DNA from: Nitrosomonadales bacterium
GTDB lineage: Bacteria; Pseudomonadota; Gammaproteobacteria; Burkholderiales; Gallionellaceae
Assembly: GCA_016213335.1 (NCBI GenBank)
Contig: JACRAQ010000090.1
Location: 1 to 38,333 of the forward strand
Direction: 5' to 3'
DNA length: 38,333 nucleotides
The notes below the pieces were generated by a model, which was given only the letters and a program-made list of their open reading frames with translations, made no database searches and was not told the DNA's origin. A program made the position numbers and the translations under genes. Below are positions 1 to 8,158 of the stretch, piece by piece; position 1 is the first letter of the stretch, and the number at the start of each line of letters is the position of its first letter.

Positions 1-138
1 CTGTACACGTCAAGCCGCATCCAAAACATCCTTGGCGCAAACCCTACAACCCCAATCTCATTCAGGCAGCGTGCCTCAGAATTTGAAAAGGGACATTTCT
101 ACTTTGCCCAAACAGGGGACATTTCAACTTTGCTTTGA
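1..138 (+). other. Possible C-terminal tail of a transposase (5' end outside window)
   Basis: An open frame runs from the first base to a TGA at 136-138 (45 codons) with no start codon needed. Its last residues read KGHFYFAQTGDISTLL, which are the translation of an IS-end-like tandem repeat. Transposase tails that run into the terminal repeat are a known arrangement in some insertion sequences. I cannot assign a family, and the match is from memory. The alternative is that this is only non-coding IS-end DNA with a chance open frame. Confidence 0.3.
90..132. repeat. Tandem 17-bp repeat resembling an insertion-sequence end
   Basis: GGGACATTTCTACTTTG (90-106) and GGGACATTTCAACTTTG (116-132) differ at one base and lie 26 bp apart. 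Repeats of this kind are typical of the multiple transposase-binding sites at IS21-type ends. This is family knowledge, not shown here. No transposase gene is inside the window, so the element, if present, would lie to the left. Confidence 0.4.
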
Positions 139-183
139 CAGTCCCCGGATGGGGTAGCTAAACTGAGTTACCGGAAATTCGAG

Positions 184-891
184 CTATTGTGAGCCTGGCG
201 CGTTGAGCTGTTTTTCGATCTTTTCCTGGGGCATCCAGCCTGGCCGGATGACGCCATCCTCGAAAATGAGCGCGGGGGTGATGTTTATCCTGCGCTTCTT
301 TGCGAGCAGGGAAAATTCAGTAAGGGCGGACGTATCGCAGCTTTTGCCGGGAGTTGGCGCCACTCCCCGCTGCATCATGTCCTCCCACGCTTTGAGCCTG
401 TCGGGCGAGCACCATACGGCGCGCGCTTTCTCTTCGGAGCCGTTCAGCAGCGAAATCGGAAACAGGTAAACAGTCGCATTGGTCAGGCCGGCCAGTTCTT
501 TTTCCAGGCTTTTGCAATAGGAGCAATTGGCATCGGAAAAAACGACCAGCTTTCTCTTGCCGTTGCCCTTGACGCTCTTGATGGCCAGGTCAAGCGGCAA
601 CTCTCCCAGATTGACGGCAAACAGCTTTTTCTCTCTGACCTCAGTCAGGTTCTCCATCGTGCGCATGTCAATAATGTTGCCCGAAAAAAGATAGTTCATT
701 TTTTCGTCGGTATAGACCAGCTGATCCTCGAAAACGACCTCATACAAGCCGGAGAAGGGCGTTTTGGTGACGCTGATGAGCTGCTGGTAAGGGAACCGCT
801 TTTCCATTGCGGCCTTGATGCTCGCTTCGCTTGCCAAGGCGGCATCCGCGGAAATCAATATTGCCAGCGCCAAGTAAGATATAAATTTCAT
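184..891 (-). CDS. DsbC-like periplasmic disulfide isomerase/reductase family protein
   Basis: This is a 235-residue exported thioredoxin-fold protein of the DsbC/DsbG type, expected to reshuffle or reduce disulfides in the periplasm. A signal peptide (1-20, ending ALA) is followed by a DsbC-like N-terminal dimerisation region. The redox motif Cys123-Ser-Tyr-Cys126 follows VFSDAN, a second cysteine pair (C161, C185) could form the structural disulfide, and Thr205-Pro206 fits the cis-proline loop. The CSYC motif differs from the CGYC of E. coli DsbC. The ATG at 891 is chosen because AGGAG lies 8 nt upstream and a signal peptide follows directly; a longer frame to 1131 only overlaps the upstream gene. 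It lies 31 bp after the GTPase gene and is probably co-transcribed with it. DsbC versus DsbG cannot be decided by eye. Confidence 0.85.
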   Translation of the reverse strand: MKFISYLALAILISADAALASEASIKAAMEKRFPYQQLISVTKTPFSGLYEVVFEDQLVYTDEKMNYLFSGNIIDMRTMENLTEVREKKLFAVNLGELPLDLAIKSVKGNGKRKLVVFSDANCSYCKSLEKELAGLTNATVYLFPISLLNGSEEKARAVWCSPDRLKAWEDMMQRGVAPTPGKSCDTSALTEFSLLAKKRRINITPALIFEDGVIRPGWMPQEKIEKQLNAPGSQ

Positions 892-922
892 CGCGCTTCT
901 CCTGAAATCTGCGACCTGTTCC

Positions 923-1846
923 TCAGTCCTCCTCCGCCAGTGGAGGGGGGGAGGGTCGCCGGTTTTCGAGCATGGCGTTGCGGCTGTGCGGCGTCTCGAG
1001 ACTGATGCGGCCCAGGGCGCCGGTGCGGTAATCCTGCAACAACGCGAGCGCGGCCTTCTCCAGATCGGGTTCGCCGCCCTTGAGTTTGTAGCCGCGGCAC
1101 CCGGCGATGGCAGCGATAATATCCGCGCCATTCATGCTGTTTGCGGCAAAACCGTAACGGGCGGCTGCAAAGGCAGGATAGCGTGCGCGCAGCAGGCTGG
1201 CAAGGAAGATGGCGACCTCTTGCTCCATGATGGCGTTGCGGCCTATCGCATGGCTTGCGGCCAGCATGAAACCGTCGCTGTCGTGCGCTATCTTTGGCCA
1301 CATCAGGCCCGGCGTATCGGTCAGCGTCATGCGTTCGTTGAGGGACAGGCTTTGCTGATCCTTGGTGATGGCCGGCTCATCGCCCACCGCCGCCACACGG
1401 CGTTTCAACAGCGCATTCATCAGGGTGGATTTGCCGACGTTGGGAATGCCCATAATCATCATGCGCAGCGGTTTGAGCCGGGTGCCGCGATACGGGGCGA
1501 GCGCCGCGCACAGGCCGGGCACCTTGGCGGCGTCGCCCGGTTTCTTGCATGACAGCGCTACTGCCTTGACGTTTGGTTGCGCGTTGTAGAATTTCAACCA
1601 GGCGCTGGTGGCGGCGGGATCGGCGAGGTCGCTCTTGTTGAGAATTTTCAGGCAGGGGCGCTGGCGGTGCTCGCGCAGCTCGCGGATCATCGGGTTGCAG
1701 CTTGCCTCCGGCAGGCGCGCATCCAGCACCTCGATGATGACATCGGTGCGTTCCATGGCCTCTGCCGCTTTCTTGCGAGCCGAGGCCATATGACCGGGAA
1801 ACCACTGTATGGACATTTGCGGCGGCTGGCTCAGATTGAAAGACAT
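923..1846 (-). CDS. ylqF: Circularly permuted ribosome-biogenesis GTPase, RbgA/YlqF family
   Basis: A 307-residue protein with the permuted G-motif order of YlqF/RbgA GTPases. G4 NKSD is at 70-73, before G1 GIPNVGKS (133-140), the G2 Thr161 in TKDQQ, and G3 DTPG (177-180). The N-terminal WFPGHMA block (15-21) is also a hallmark. In Bacillus, RbgA assists late 50S assembly; proteobacterial homologues are presumed similar. The C-terminal 90 residues form the usual helical domain. The start at 1846 has AAAGG just upstream; ATG codons at 1816 and farther upstream are alternatives. It is the first gene of a leftward pair with the DsbC-like gene. Confidence 0.9.
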   Translation of the reverse strand: MSFNLSQPPQMSIQWFPGHMASARKKAAEAMERTDVIIEVLDARLPEASCNPMIRELREHRQRPCLKILNKSDLADPAATSAWLKFYNAQPNVKAVALSCKKPGDAAKVPGLCAALAPYRGTRLKPLRMMIMGIPNVGKSTLMNALLKRRVAAVGDEPAITKDQQSLSLNERMTLTDTPGLMWPKIAHDSDGFMLAASHAIGRNAIMEQEVAIFLASLLRARYPAFAAARYGFAANSMNGADIIAAIAGCRGYKLKGGEPDLEKAALALLQDYRTGALGRISLETPHSRNAMLENRRPSPPPLAEED

Positions 1847-1930
1847 TCTACCTTTCCGTGCCCGCCGCGTCATGATGATCTGCAGCCACAATCGGGGCGA
1901 GCACCGCCCGCTGTGAGAAAATGGCGGGCT

Positions 1931-2425
1931 ATGAACATGCTGAAACTTTTATGTGCTCTGGCAGCCGCTTTCCCGATAACGGGACTTGCCGCACAAAACG
2001 ACGACCTCGAAGCGCCTGCCGGTCGCGGCCAAATAGAGTCCGTCTGGATTAACGCGGGATTTATTTCCCATCACTTCGAGCGCAATAAAGGGCTGCAGGG
2101 GAATAACTACGGGCTGGGTGTGCAGGTTGCCCTGTCGCAAACCCTTTCGGCTGTTGCCGGCCAATTCAGGAACAGCAACGACGCCTGCTCGCGGTATCTG
2201 GGCTGGATCTGGCAGCCTTATCGCATCGGGCTGGCAAGGCTGGGGCTATTGGCGGGCGGCATAGACGGTTATCCGAAAATGCAAAACGGCGGCTGGTTCC
2301 CGCTAGTCATCCCCGTTGCCAGCTTTGAATATAAGGCGGTTGGAATGAATATTACGGTGGTGCCCGGCTACCAGGATAAACTGCACGGCGCCGTGGCCGT
2401 GCAATTCAAGCTGCGGGTGTGGTGA
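1931..2425 (+). CDS. Small secreted protein, probable outer-membrane beta-barrel, function unknown
   Basis: A 164-residue protein with an N-terminal signal peptide (about 1-21, ending GLAAQ). The mature part alternates polar and aromatic/hydrophobic residues and is rich in Gly, Tyr and Trp, as in small beta-barrels. Recognisable blocks are SHHFER, NYGLGVQVALS, GWIWQPYRIG and VIPVASFEYKAVGMNITVVPG. A PagP-like or related acyl-transfer barrel is conceivable, but I see no motif that proves it. The ATG at 1931 (or 1937) directly precedes the signal peptide. It is divergent from the GTPase gene and is followed by two hairpins and then the 4.5S RNA gene. Confidence 0.6.
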   Translation: MNMLKLLCALAAAFPITGLAAQNDDLEAPAGRGQIESVWINAGFISHHFERNKGLQGNNYGLGVQVALSQTLSAVAGQFRNSNDACSRYLGWIWQPYRIGLARLGLLAGGIDGYPKMQNGGWFPLVIPVASFEYKAVGMNITVVPGYQDKLHGAVAVQFKLRVW

Positions 2426-2430
2426 TTTTC

Positions 2431-2509
2431 GTGCGCGCACAGGCAAACTCAAAGGAGGAGCTGCGCGCACTCTGTGGCAAAAACTGAAACCGCAGGCTTG
2501 CGGTTTCAG
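2431..2509. other. Two hairpins between the secreted-protein gene and 4.5S RNA
   Basis: A 9-bp inverted repeat (GTGCGCGCA at 2431-2439, TGCGCGCAC at 2462-2470) encloses a strong Shine-Dalgarno-like AAAGGAGGAG at 2451-2460. It is followed by a perfect 11-bp stem with a 4-nt loop (2484-2494 and 2499-2509). Read on the minus strand, the second hairpin is followed by TTTTT, so it may act as a terminator for leftward or both directions. No convincing gene follows the Shine-Dalgarno sequence. Confidence 0.5.
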
Positions 2510-2606
2510 AAGCAGGCCGGTTTGGAGCGAGCTCGCCAAACATGGATTTTACCTGGCGATTCGTCTATCATGAACAGCTTGCCTGCAGTTACAGGCTTTA
2601 CGAATT

Positions 2607-2704
2607 GGCGGGCCTCCCCGCATTGTGGGGTGGTGAACCTGGTCAGGTCCGGAAGGAAGCAGCCATAACCACTTACCACAAGTGCCGGGGGCAAGGCTCG
2701 CCTC
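2607..2704 (+). ncRNA. ffs: Signal recognition particle 4.5S RNA
   Basis: The segment carries the conserved SRP domain IV core: GGTGAACC (2632-2639), then GGTCAGGTCC, then GGAAGGAAGCAGCC. The ends pair (2607-2614 with 2695-2702), giving the long hairpin of small bacterial SRP RNA. A run of five T residues (2706-2710) follows directly and should end transcription. The RNA binds Ffh and targets nascent membrane proteins to FtsY. Its place just before dnaX-ybaB-recR is common in proteobacteria. I found no convincing -35/-10 pair just upstream. Confidence 0.93.
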
Positions 2705-2705
2705 C

Positions 2706-2710
2706 TTTTT
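2706..2710 (+). terminator. T-run ending the 4.5S RNA
   Basis: Five consecutive T residues directly follow the 3' arm of the 4.5S RNA end helix, so the RNA's own terminal stem can serve as the terminator hairpin. Confidence 0.6.
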
Positions 2711-2907
2711 CATAACGGCTGCGCTTGCTGGTACAGCGTTAAGAATGGCTCAACATCCTCATTTGCCATGTGTGAACGCCGGTGTATTGCCATTTTTGCG
2801 AGCTTCCGTGACTGGTCGGAAGCACTGCACAATTCATCCCGTCTTGCCTTGGCGGCGCTTACCCGTTGCGCAGGCATGGCACCATAACTTCTAGTTCGGG
2901 CTCAAGC

Positions 2908-4473
2908 ATGTCTGCAACTTCCGTTCTGGCGCGCAAATGGCGCCCCAAGACTTTCGCGCAACTGGCGGGGCAGGAACACGTCGTGCAGGCACTGAGCAAT
3001 GCCTTGGCGCAGAACCGCCTGCACCACGCCTATCTGTTCACCGGCACGCGGGGGGTGGGCAAGACCACCATCGCGCGCATTTTCGCCAAGTCGCTGAATT
3101 GCGCCAGCGGCGTCACCGCCACGCCGTGCGGCACGTGCGGCGCCTGTACCGAGATAGACAGCGGGCGTTTCGTTGACCTGATCGAGCTGGACGCGGCTTC
3201 CAATACGCAGGTGGACAACATGCGCGAGCTGCTGGAAAGCGCGCTGTATGCGCCGACCAGCGGGCGCTTCAAGGTGTATATCATCGACGAAGTGCACATG
3301 CTGTCGAAATCGGCATTCAACGCGATGCTGAAAACGCTGGAGGAGCCGCCCGCCCACGTGAAATTCGTGCTGGCTACCACCGACCCGCAGAAAATACCGG
3401 TCACTGTGCTGTCACGCTGTTTGCAGTTCAACCTGAAACAGTTGCCGCCCGCGCTGATAGTGGCCCGCTTGCAGTATGTGCTGGAGCAGGAAGGCATTCC
3501 GTTCGAGGCGGGGGCGCTGGCGTTGCTGGCGCGGGCGGCGCAGGGCAGCATGCGCGATGCGCTGAGCTTGCTGGACCAGGCCATTGCCTATTCCGGTTCC
3601 CGCGTGGATGAGGCGGTAGTGCGCAATATGCTCGGGGCGATTGATCGGGGCTATCTGTACGATTTGCTGCATGCCCTGCAGGCCCGGGACGGGGCGGAGA
3701 TGTTGCGCGTCGCCGACGATATGGCGCTGCGCAGCCTCGCGTTCGAGCCCGCTTTGCAGGACCTGGCGGCCTTGCTGCATCGCGTGGCGCTGGTTCAGAC
3801 CGTGCCGCAGGCCATCGCGGAGGATGAGCCGGAGCGGGACCGCTTGCTGGGGCTGGCGCAGCAGTTCGATGCCGAAGAAGTGCAGCTGTGCTATCAGATT
3901 GCCGTTCACGGGCGCAACGAGATTGATCTTGCACCGGACGAATATGCCGGTTTCACCATGGCGCTGTTGCGCATGCTGGCCTTTATGCCGGCGGGGGCGC
4001 GGACAGCGGCCAAGGCCGGCGCCCCTGCTGCACCAGCAGAGCATGCGAAACCGGCCCAGGCTGAAGCGCAACCCGCTGCAACGGTTTCTTCCGCATCGCT
4101 CGATTGGGGCGCGCTGCTGGGCCAGTTGAATGTGCAGGGTTCGGCACGCGAGCTGGCCAGGCACTGCACGCTGGAAAGCTTTGCCGATGGGCGGCTGGCG
4201 TTGAATCTGGCGCCGCAGCAAAAACTCATGTTGAGCAACAAGGCAGCGCAGGAGAAATTGCAGGCGGCGCTCACCGAGTATTTTACCCGGCCGGTGCGGC
4301 TGGTGGTGACGCTGGCTGCTGCCGGCATCGCCACGCCGGCCGCTGCCGAGCAGCAGGAAAAACAGGCGCGCCAGCAACAGGCTGTGGCGGCGATCAGGCA
4401 AGATCCGTTCGTGCGCGACGCGCAAGCGCAACTGGGCGCGCAGGTAATCGAGGATTCAATCAAACCGGTTTAA
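2908..4473 (+). CDS. dnaX: DNA polymerase III subunit gamma/tau
   Basis: The clamp-loader ATPase that loads the sliding clamp and couples polymerases at the fork, 521 residues. Visible are Walker A GTRGVGKT (46-53), a zinc-binding set C65, C74, C77, C80, Walker B IIDEVH (125-130) and the SRC sensor (169-171). After the AAA+ domains and clamp-loader collar comes an Ala/Pro/Gln-rich linker (about 365-400) and a tau-like C-terminal domain. It is shorter than E. coli tau (643 residues). I see no A AAA AAG slippery site of the E. coli kind, so there is no evidence for a programmed gamma product. The ATG at 2908 matches the family start MxxxVLARKWRP; upstream in-frame codons fall in the leader. It starts the dnaX-ybaB-recR run. 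Confidence 0.95.
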   Translation: MSATSVLARKWRPKTFAQLAGQEHVVQALSNALAQNRLHHAYLFTGTRGVGKTTIARIFAKSLNCASGVTATPCGTCGACTEIDSGRFVDLIELDAASNTQVDNMRELLESALYAPTSGRFKVYIIDEVHMLSKSAFNAMLKTLEEPPAHVKFVLATTDPQKIPVTVLSRCLQFNLKQLPPALIVARLQYVLEQEGIPFEAGALALLARAAQGSMRDALSLLDQAIAYSGSRVDEAVVRNMLGAIDRGYLYDLLHALQARDGAEMLRVADDMALRSLAFEPALQDLAALLHRVALVQTVPQAIAEDEPERDRLLGLAQQFDAEEVQLCYQIAVHGRNEIDLAPDEYAGFTMALLRMLAFMPAGARTAAKAGAPAAPAEHAKPAQAEAQPAATVSSASLDWGALLGQLNVQGSARELARHCTLESFADGRLALNLAPQQKLMLSNKAAQEKLQAALTEYFTRPVRLVVTLAAAGIATPAAAEQQEKQARQQQAVAAIRQDPFVRDAQAQLGAQVIEDSIKPV

Positions 4474-4551
4474 GCTGGCAGCCAGCCCGATCTGGCTACA
4501 GGCAACAAGCCCGAATATTTTAGTTAACCACATAGCGCAGGAGAATCAAAA

Positions 4552-4878
4552 ATGATGAAAGGCGGTTTGGGCGGACTGATGAAACAGGCCCAGCAGATGC
4601 AGGCAAACATGAAAAAGGCGCAGGCCGAGCTGGCGACGATTGAAGTGGAAGGGCAAGCCGCTTCCGGCATGGTGAAGGTGACCATGACTTGTGCGCATGA
4701 GGTGCGGCGCGTGCAGCTTGCCGACAGCCTGCTGGCGGACGATAAGGAGATGCTGGAAGACCTGATCGCGGCGGCAGTGAACGATGCCGTGAAACAGGCT
4801 GCGACTGTGACCCAGCAAAGGATGAGCGGCTTTACCGCAGGGATGAACTTGCCGCCCGGCATGAACCTGCCTTTCTGA
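4552..4878 (+). CDS. ybaB: Nucleoid-associated protein, YbaB/EbfC family
   Basis: A 108-residue protein of the small dimeric DNA-binding family normally encoded between dnaX and recR. The N-terminal [21 protein letters not shown] helix region, the central [14 protein letters not shown] strand region and the C-terminal helix ending in a Met/Pro-rich tail ([11 protein letters not shown]) are all typical. Binding is thought to be broad and to affect nucleoid structure and expression. GCAGGAGA sits 8 nt before the ATG. It lies 78 bp after dnaX and 137 bp before recR on the same strand, so it is probably in one operon. Confidence 0.93.
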   Translation: MMKGGLGGLMKQAQQMQANMKKAQAELATIEVEGQAASGMVKVTMTCAHEVRRVQLADSLLADDKEMLEDLIAAAVNDAVKQAATVTQQRMSGFTAGMNLPPGMNLPF

Positions 4879-5015
4879 AAACGGGAAGCTTGATTGCGGA
4901 TGGATACGGAAAGACGCGGATTCAAACACCAGGAAACGGCCGGGCAGTTCGCGCCCCGGTTCTTATCTGCGCGCATCGGCGCTCATCCGTGGCTGATGGC
5001 CCTTCCAGGATATCA

Positions 5016-5615
5016 ATGAATACCCCCTCCAGCCTGGAAGAGCTGATCGGGGCGTTGCGCTGTCTGCCCGGCGTGGGGCCGAAATCCGCGCAGCGCATGG
5101 CTTACCACCTGTTGCAGCGCGATAAACCTGGGGCATTACGCTTGGCCGGGGCGCTTGGCCGCGCGGTGGAAAGCATCCACCATTGCGCAAAGTGCAATAA
5201 TTTTTCCGAACAGGAAGTGTGCGAGCTGTGCAGTTCGCCCAAGCGCGACCCCGCCCTGTTGTGCGTAGTGGAAATGCCTGCAGACTTGCTGATGATGGAG
5301 CAGGCGCAGTGCTATCGCGGTATGTATTTTGTGCTGATGGGCAGGCTGTCTCCCCTGGACGGCATCGGTGCGCGCGAACTGCATCTGGAAAGGCTGGTCA
5401 AACGCGCCCTCGAGCAACCGTGCGAGGTCGTGCTCGCCACCAATTTCACCGTGGAGGGGGAGGCGACGGCGCATTACATCGCCACCTTGCTGTGCGCGCA
5501 GGGCATCAAGGTGTCGCGCATCGCGCGCGGCCTGCCGGTGGGCGGCGAGCTGGAGCACGTGGATAGCGGCACTCTGGCGCAGGCGGTGCTGGAGCGGCGG
5601 ATGGTTACGGAATGA
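5016..5615 (+). CDS. recR: Recombination mediator protein RecR
   Basis: A 199-residue protein that acts with RecO (and RecF) to load RecA on SSB-coated single-stranded DNA. An N-terminal helix-hairpin-helix ([17 protein letters not shown], 17-33) is followed by a four-cysteine zinc finger (C57, C60, C69, C72). The Toprim domain follows, with [13 protein letters not shown] and the Walker-like end [12 protein letters not shown]. Length and domain order match the family. The ATG at 5016 has CCAGGA 6 nt upstream; the reading frame is open farther upstream but without family similarity. Confidence 0.95.
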   Translation: MNTPSSLEELIGALRCLPGVGPKSAQRMAYHLLQRDKPGALRLAGALGRAVESIHHCAKCNNFSEQEVCELCSSPKRDPALLCVVEMPADLLMMEQAQCYRGMYFVLMGRLSPLDGIGARELHLERLVKRALEQPCEVVLATNFTVEGEATAHYIATLLCAQGIKVSRIARGLPVGGELEHVDSGTLAQAVLERRMVTE

Positions 5616-5633
5616 ATCTGAAAAACTGGTTAG

Positions 5634-5770
5634 CCACAGAGATCACAGAGAAAAGTGGTTAGAACCAGAAATTGATTCGTCAATTGGGTTATGCATGGGA
5701 AGCGAGTAATACCGCCGATTTAGGCTGGCCTCCACTGGAACCCTGCCTTCTCTGTGTGCTCTGTGTCTGG
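5634..5770. repeat. Inverted pair of CACAGAG-type dispersed repeats between recR and rluB
   Basis: CACAGAG-AT-CACAGAGAA (5636-5652, preceded by CC) is mirrored by TTCTCTGTG-TG-CTCTGTG (5748-5766). The arms match except for the two spacer bases and are about 95 bp apart. Short CACAGAG tandem units are common dispersed intergenic repeats in proteobacteria. The segment between them holds no gene that I can support. Confidence 0.6.
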
Positions 5771-5783
5771 ATTTGGGGTGTCT

Positions 5784-6743
5784 ATGAATGAGCAAGGCGA
5801 ACGGTTGCAAAAGGTTCTGGCGCAGGCCGGTCTGGGCTCGCGGCGCGAGATGGAGGAATGGATTTCTGCCGGCCGCGTGACGGTGAACGGTAGCGCGGCG
5901 GTACTGGGCATGCGCGTGAGCGAAGAGGATGAGGTGCGCGTGGACCGTCGCGCCATCCGCATCGAGGCGTCCGGCAGCGGTGCGCCGCGCGTGCTGCTCT
6001 ACCACAAGCAGGAAGGCGAGATTGTCAGCCGCGATGACCCGTCCGGTCGCGCCAGCGTGTTTGATCTTCTGCCCAAATTGCGCGGCTCGAAGTGGATTGC
6101 CGTCGGCAGGCTGGATTTCAACACCAGCGGATTGCTGATTTTTACCACTTCCGGGGATTTGGCCAACCGCCTGATGCACCCGCGCTTCGAGGTGGAGCGC
6201 GAATATGCAGTGCGCGTGCGGGGCAGCCTGGCTGCCGAACAGATGCGGCAGATGCTGAAAGAGGGAATCGTCCTGGAAGATGGGCCGGTGAGGTTCGAGA
6301 AGCTCGAGGATGAGGGGGGGGAAGGCTACAACCGCTGGTACCGCCTGGTGCTGAAGGAGGGGCGCAACCGTCTGGTGCGCCGCACCTTCGAGGCGCTGGG
6401 TTTGCCGGTAAGCCGTTTGATGCGCGTGCGCTTCGGCATCGTCAATCTGCCGCCGCGCCTGAAGCGGGGGATGCTGGCCGAGCTCGGCCCGGGCGAAGTG
6501 GCCGCAATACTCGATTGGGCAGGCATGGATCCGCCGGCGGTTACGCGGCAGACTGCGCCCGGCCGCGATAGTGTGCGACAATCGGCTTTTGTGCGGCCCC
6601 GTGGCGTGAAGGCCGGCAGGCGGGCGGATAAAGCGGAGGCGGTGCGCAAAGGCAATCAGAAAAGCGAGCCCGCCGCCGCGTCGCGTGGCAAACCCGCCAC
6701 CTCGCCGGGAGCGGCGCGCCGCAAAGCAAAAACTGGTGTTTAG
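5784..6743 (+). CDS. rluB: 23S rRNA pseudouridine synthase, RluB/RsuA family
   Basis: A 319-residue pseudouridine synthase; RluB modifies U2605 of 23S rRNA in E. coli. An N-terminal S4 RNA-binding domain (about 5-60, ERLQKVLAQAGLGSRREMEEWI) precedes the RsuA-type catalytic domain. The catalytic aspartate is Asp111 in VGRLDFNTSGLLI, where most relatives have Tyr instead of Phe112. KEGRNRLVRRTFEALG is the other signature. From about residue 265 a basic, Lys/Arg/Ala-rich disordered tail follows, as often seen in RluB. The ATG at 5784 was chosen because it starts right before the S4 domain. RluB rather than RluE/F is preferred because of the S4 domain and tail. Confidence 0.88.
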   Translation: MNEQGERLQKVLAQAGLGSRREMEEWISAGRVTVNGSAAVLGMRVSEEDEVRVDRRAIRIEASGSGAPRVLLYHKQEGEIVSRDDPSGRASVFDLLPKLRGSKWIAVGRLDFNTSGLLIFTTSGDLANRLMHPRFEVEREYAVRVRGSLAAEQMRQMLKEGIVLEDGPVRFEKLEDEGGEGYNRWYRLVLKEGRNRLVRRTFEALGLPVSRLMRVRFGIVNLPPRLKRGMLAELGPGEVAAILDWAGMDPPAVTRQTAPGRDSVRQSAFVRPRGVKAGRRADKAEAVRKGNQKSEPAAASRGKPATSPGAARRKAKTGV

Positions 6744-6851
6744 TCATGGCGCCAACTAGAATCCCAGAGTGGCGGCTCTTCGCAAAAACGGGTAAAGGTA
6801 GGCTAATATCGCTACAATAACCACGGAAAAGCATATCGGACAAGTATTTGG

Positions 6852-8141
6852 ATGGATGAGAGCGGCAACAAAACCATAATTTGCAGCGTGCTGTTCCTGG
6901 ATATCTCGGAATATTCCAGGAAGCAGGTTGCCGAGCAGATTTCCCTGAAAGAGGGCTTCAATTCCTTTCTGAGCAGGGCTATCCGCAATGTGCCCATCAA
7001 CGACCGCATCATCCTTGATACGGGCGACGGCGCAGCGATCAGCTTCCTGGGGGATGTCGGGGATGCGATCAAGGTGGCGCTGTCGCTGCGCGAGAGCTTT
7101 TTCCAGGAAGGTGTGTTGATGACCCCGCCGCTGCTGGTGCGCATGGGCATCAACCTCGGGCCCGTACGCCTGGTCAAGGATATCAACGGCCAGCCCAATA
7201 TCGTGGGAGACGGCATCAACGTGGCGCAGCGCATCATGGGTTTTGCGGATACCGGCCAGATTCTGGTTTCGCGCTCATACTACGATGCGGTGTCGCGGCT
7301 GTCGCAGGAATATGCAGGGATGTTCCACTATCAGGGATCCCGCACCGACAAGCATGTGCGAGAGCACGAGATTTATGCGATCGGTTATCCGGGAGAGCTG
7401 ACCAATTCCTGGAAAGTGGCCTCGGGCGGCGCATGGCGGGCCGTTCGCAGCGCGTTCCAGGATGCTTCCGCGATGCGGCGCACACTCTATATCGGCATGC
7501 CCCTTGCCGCGCTGGTGTTGCTGGTTGCCGCGCTGGTCAAGGTTTTGCATCAGCCTGCCGCCCCGTTGCCGCCCGTGGAGGAGGCTCCGGTTCAGGCCGT
7601 TATTGCGCCAGCCGTTTCCGGGGTGGCGGAAGTGCTGCCGAAAACTGCCGAGCCCGAGACCGGAAAAAGCGCGGGCGCTCTGCCTCAACTGGAGAAAAAA
7701 CCTGCTGCTGCGTCTACGCCGGAGAAAAAACCGGTTGTTTCTCTGCCGTTGCAGCAACCGGTTGTTGCGGCAGCAGAGGAGAAGAAACCGCAAATCGCAC
7801 ATGAAGAACCCAGGCAGGCGCCTGCCGCGAAAGAAACCCCCCGGCCTCCGCCAGCCGCGCAGGAAGGGGTGCGCAAGCTTATGCCCACCATGCGCACGCT
7901 GGAAGAGACCACGGCGGTCGAGCCAGGTGCAGCGGCGCTGGTGAACCTTGCCGTTACACCTTGGGGGGAAATCTATCTGGATGGTAGAATGCAGGGCGTC
8001 AGCCCGCCTTTGACCGGATTGCAGGTGGCGCCGGGAAAGCACGAGATTGAAATTCGCAACACGACTTTCCCGCCCTATATACAAAAGATTGAGGTCAAGG
8101 CGAACGAGAAAATAAAGCTTATTTACAAGTTCACCAATTAA
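6852..8141 (+). CDS. Class III adenylate/guanylate cyclase with transmembrane segment and C-terminal PEGA domain
   Basis: A 429-residue signalling protein. Residues 8-180 form a class III nucleotide cyclase domain. The metal-binding aspartates fit Asp17 (LFLDIS) and Asp59 (LDTGDGAAISF), and the transition-state Asn/Arg fit Asn123 and Arg127 (GDGINVAQRI). A single membrane segment (about 211-232) follows, then a long Pro/Ala/Lys-rich linker with repeated EKKP motifs. A C-terminal PEGA-type beta domain (about 362-429, LAVTPWGEIYLDGRMQGVSPP) comes last. The cyclase should be cytoplasmic and the PEGA domain periplasmic, by inference. Whether cAMP or cGMP is made cannot be read here. It is followed closely by the lipoprotein and kinase genes, suggesting one signalling operon. 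Confidence 0.8.
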   Translation: MDESGNKTIICSVLFLDISEYSRKQVAEQISLKEGFNSFLSRAIRNVPINDRIILDTGDGAAISFLGDVGDAIKVALSLRESFFQEGVLMTPPLLVRMGINLGPVRLVKDINGQPNIVGDGINVAQRIMGFADTGQILVSRSYYDAVSRLSQEYAGMFHYQGSRTDKHVREHEIYAIGYPGELTNSWKVASGGAWRAVRSAFQDASAMRRTLYIGMPLAALVLLVAALVKVLHQPAAPLPPVEEAPVQAVIAPAVSGVAEVLPKTAEPETGKSAGALPQLEKKPAAASTPEKKPVVSLPLQQPVVAAAEEKKPQIAHEEPRQAPAAKETPRPPPAAQEGVRKLMPTMRTLEETTAVEPGAAALVNLAVTPWGEIYLDGRMQGVSPPLTGLQVAPGKHEIEIRNTTFPPYIQKIEVKANEKIKLIYKFTN

Positions 8142-8158
8142 CTGACCAGGAGTTCAGG

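Noticed and set aside
2474-2668. A GTG-initiated frame after the AAAGGAGGAG sequence
   Set aside because: It reads into the 4.5S RNA, the spacing to the Shine-Dalgarno is too long and the residues show no protein-like pattern.
4350-4390. Possible programmed frameshift site in dnaX
   Set aside because: Only a run of five A residues is present, not the A AAA AAG motif with a following stem as in E. coli.
5643-6581. A 312-codon frame antisense to rluB
   Set aside because: Composition-driven shadow, rich in His, Arg and Gln, of a well-identified gene; no ribosome-binding site or motif.
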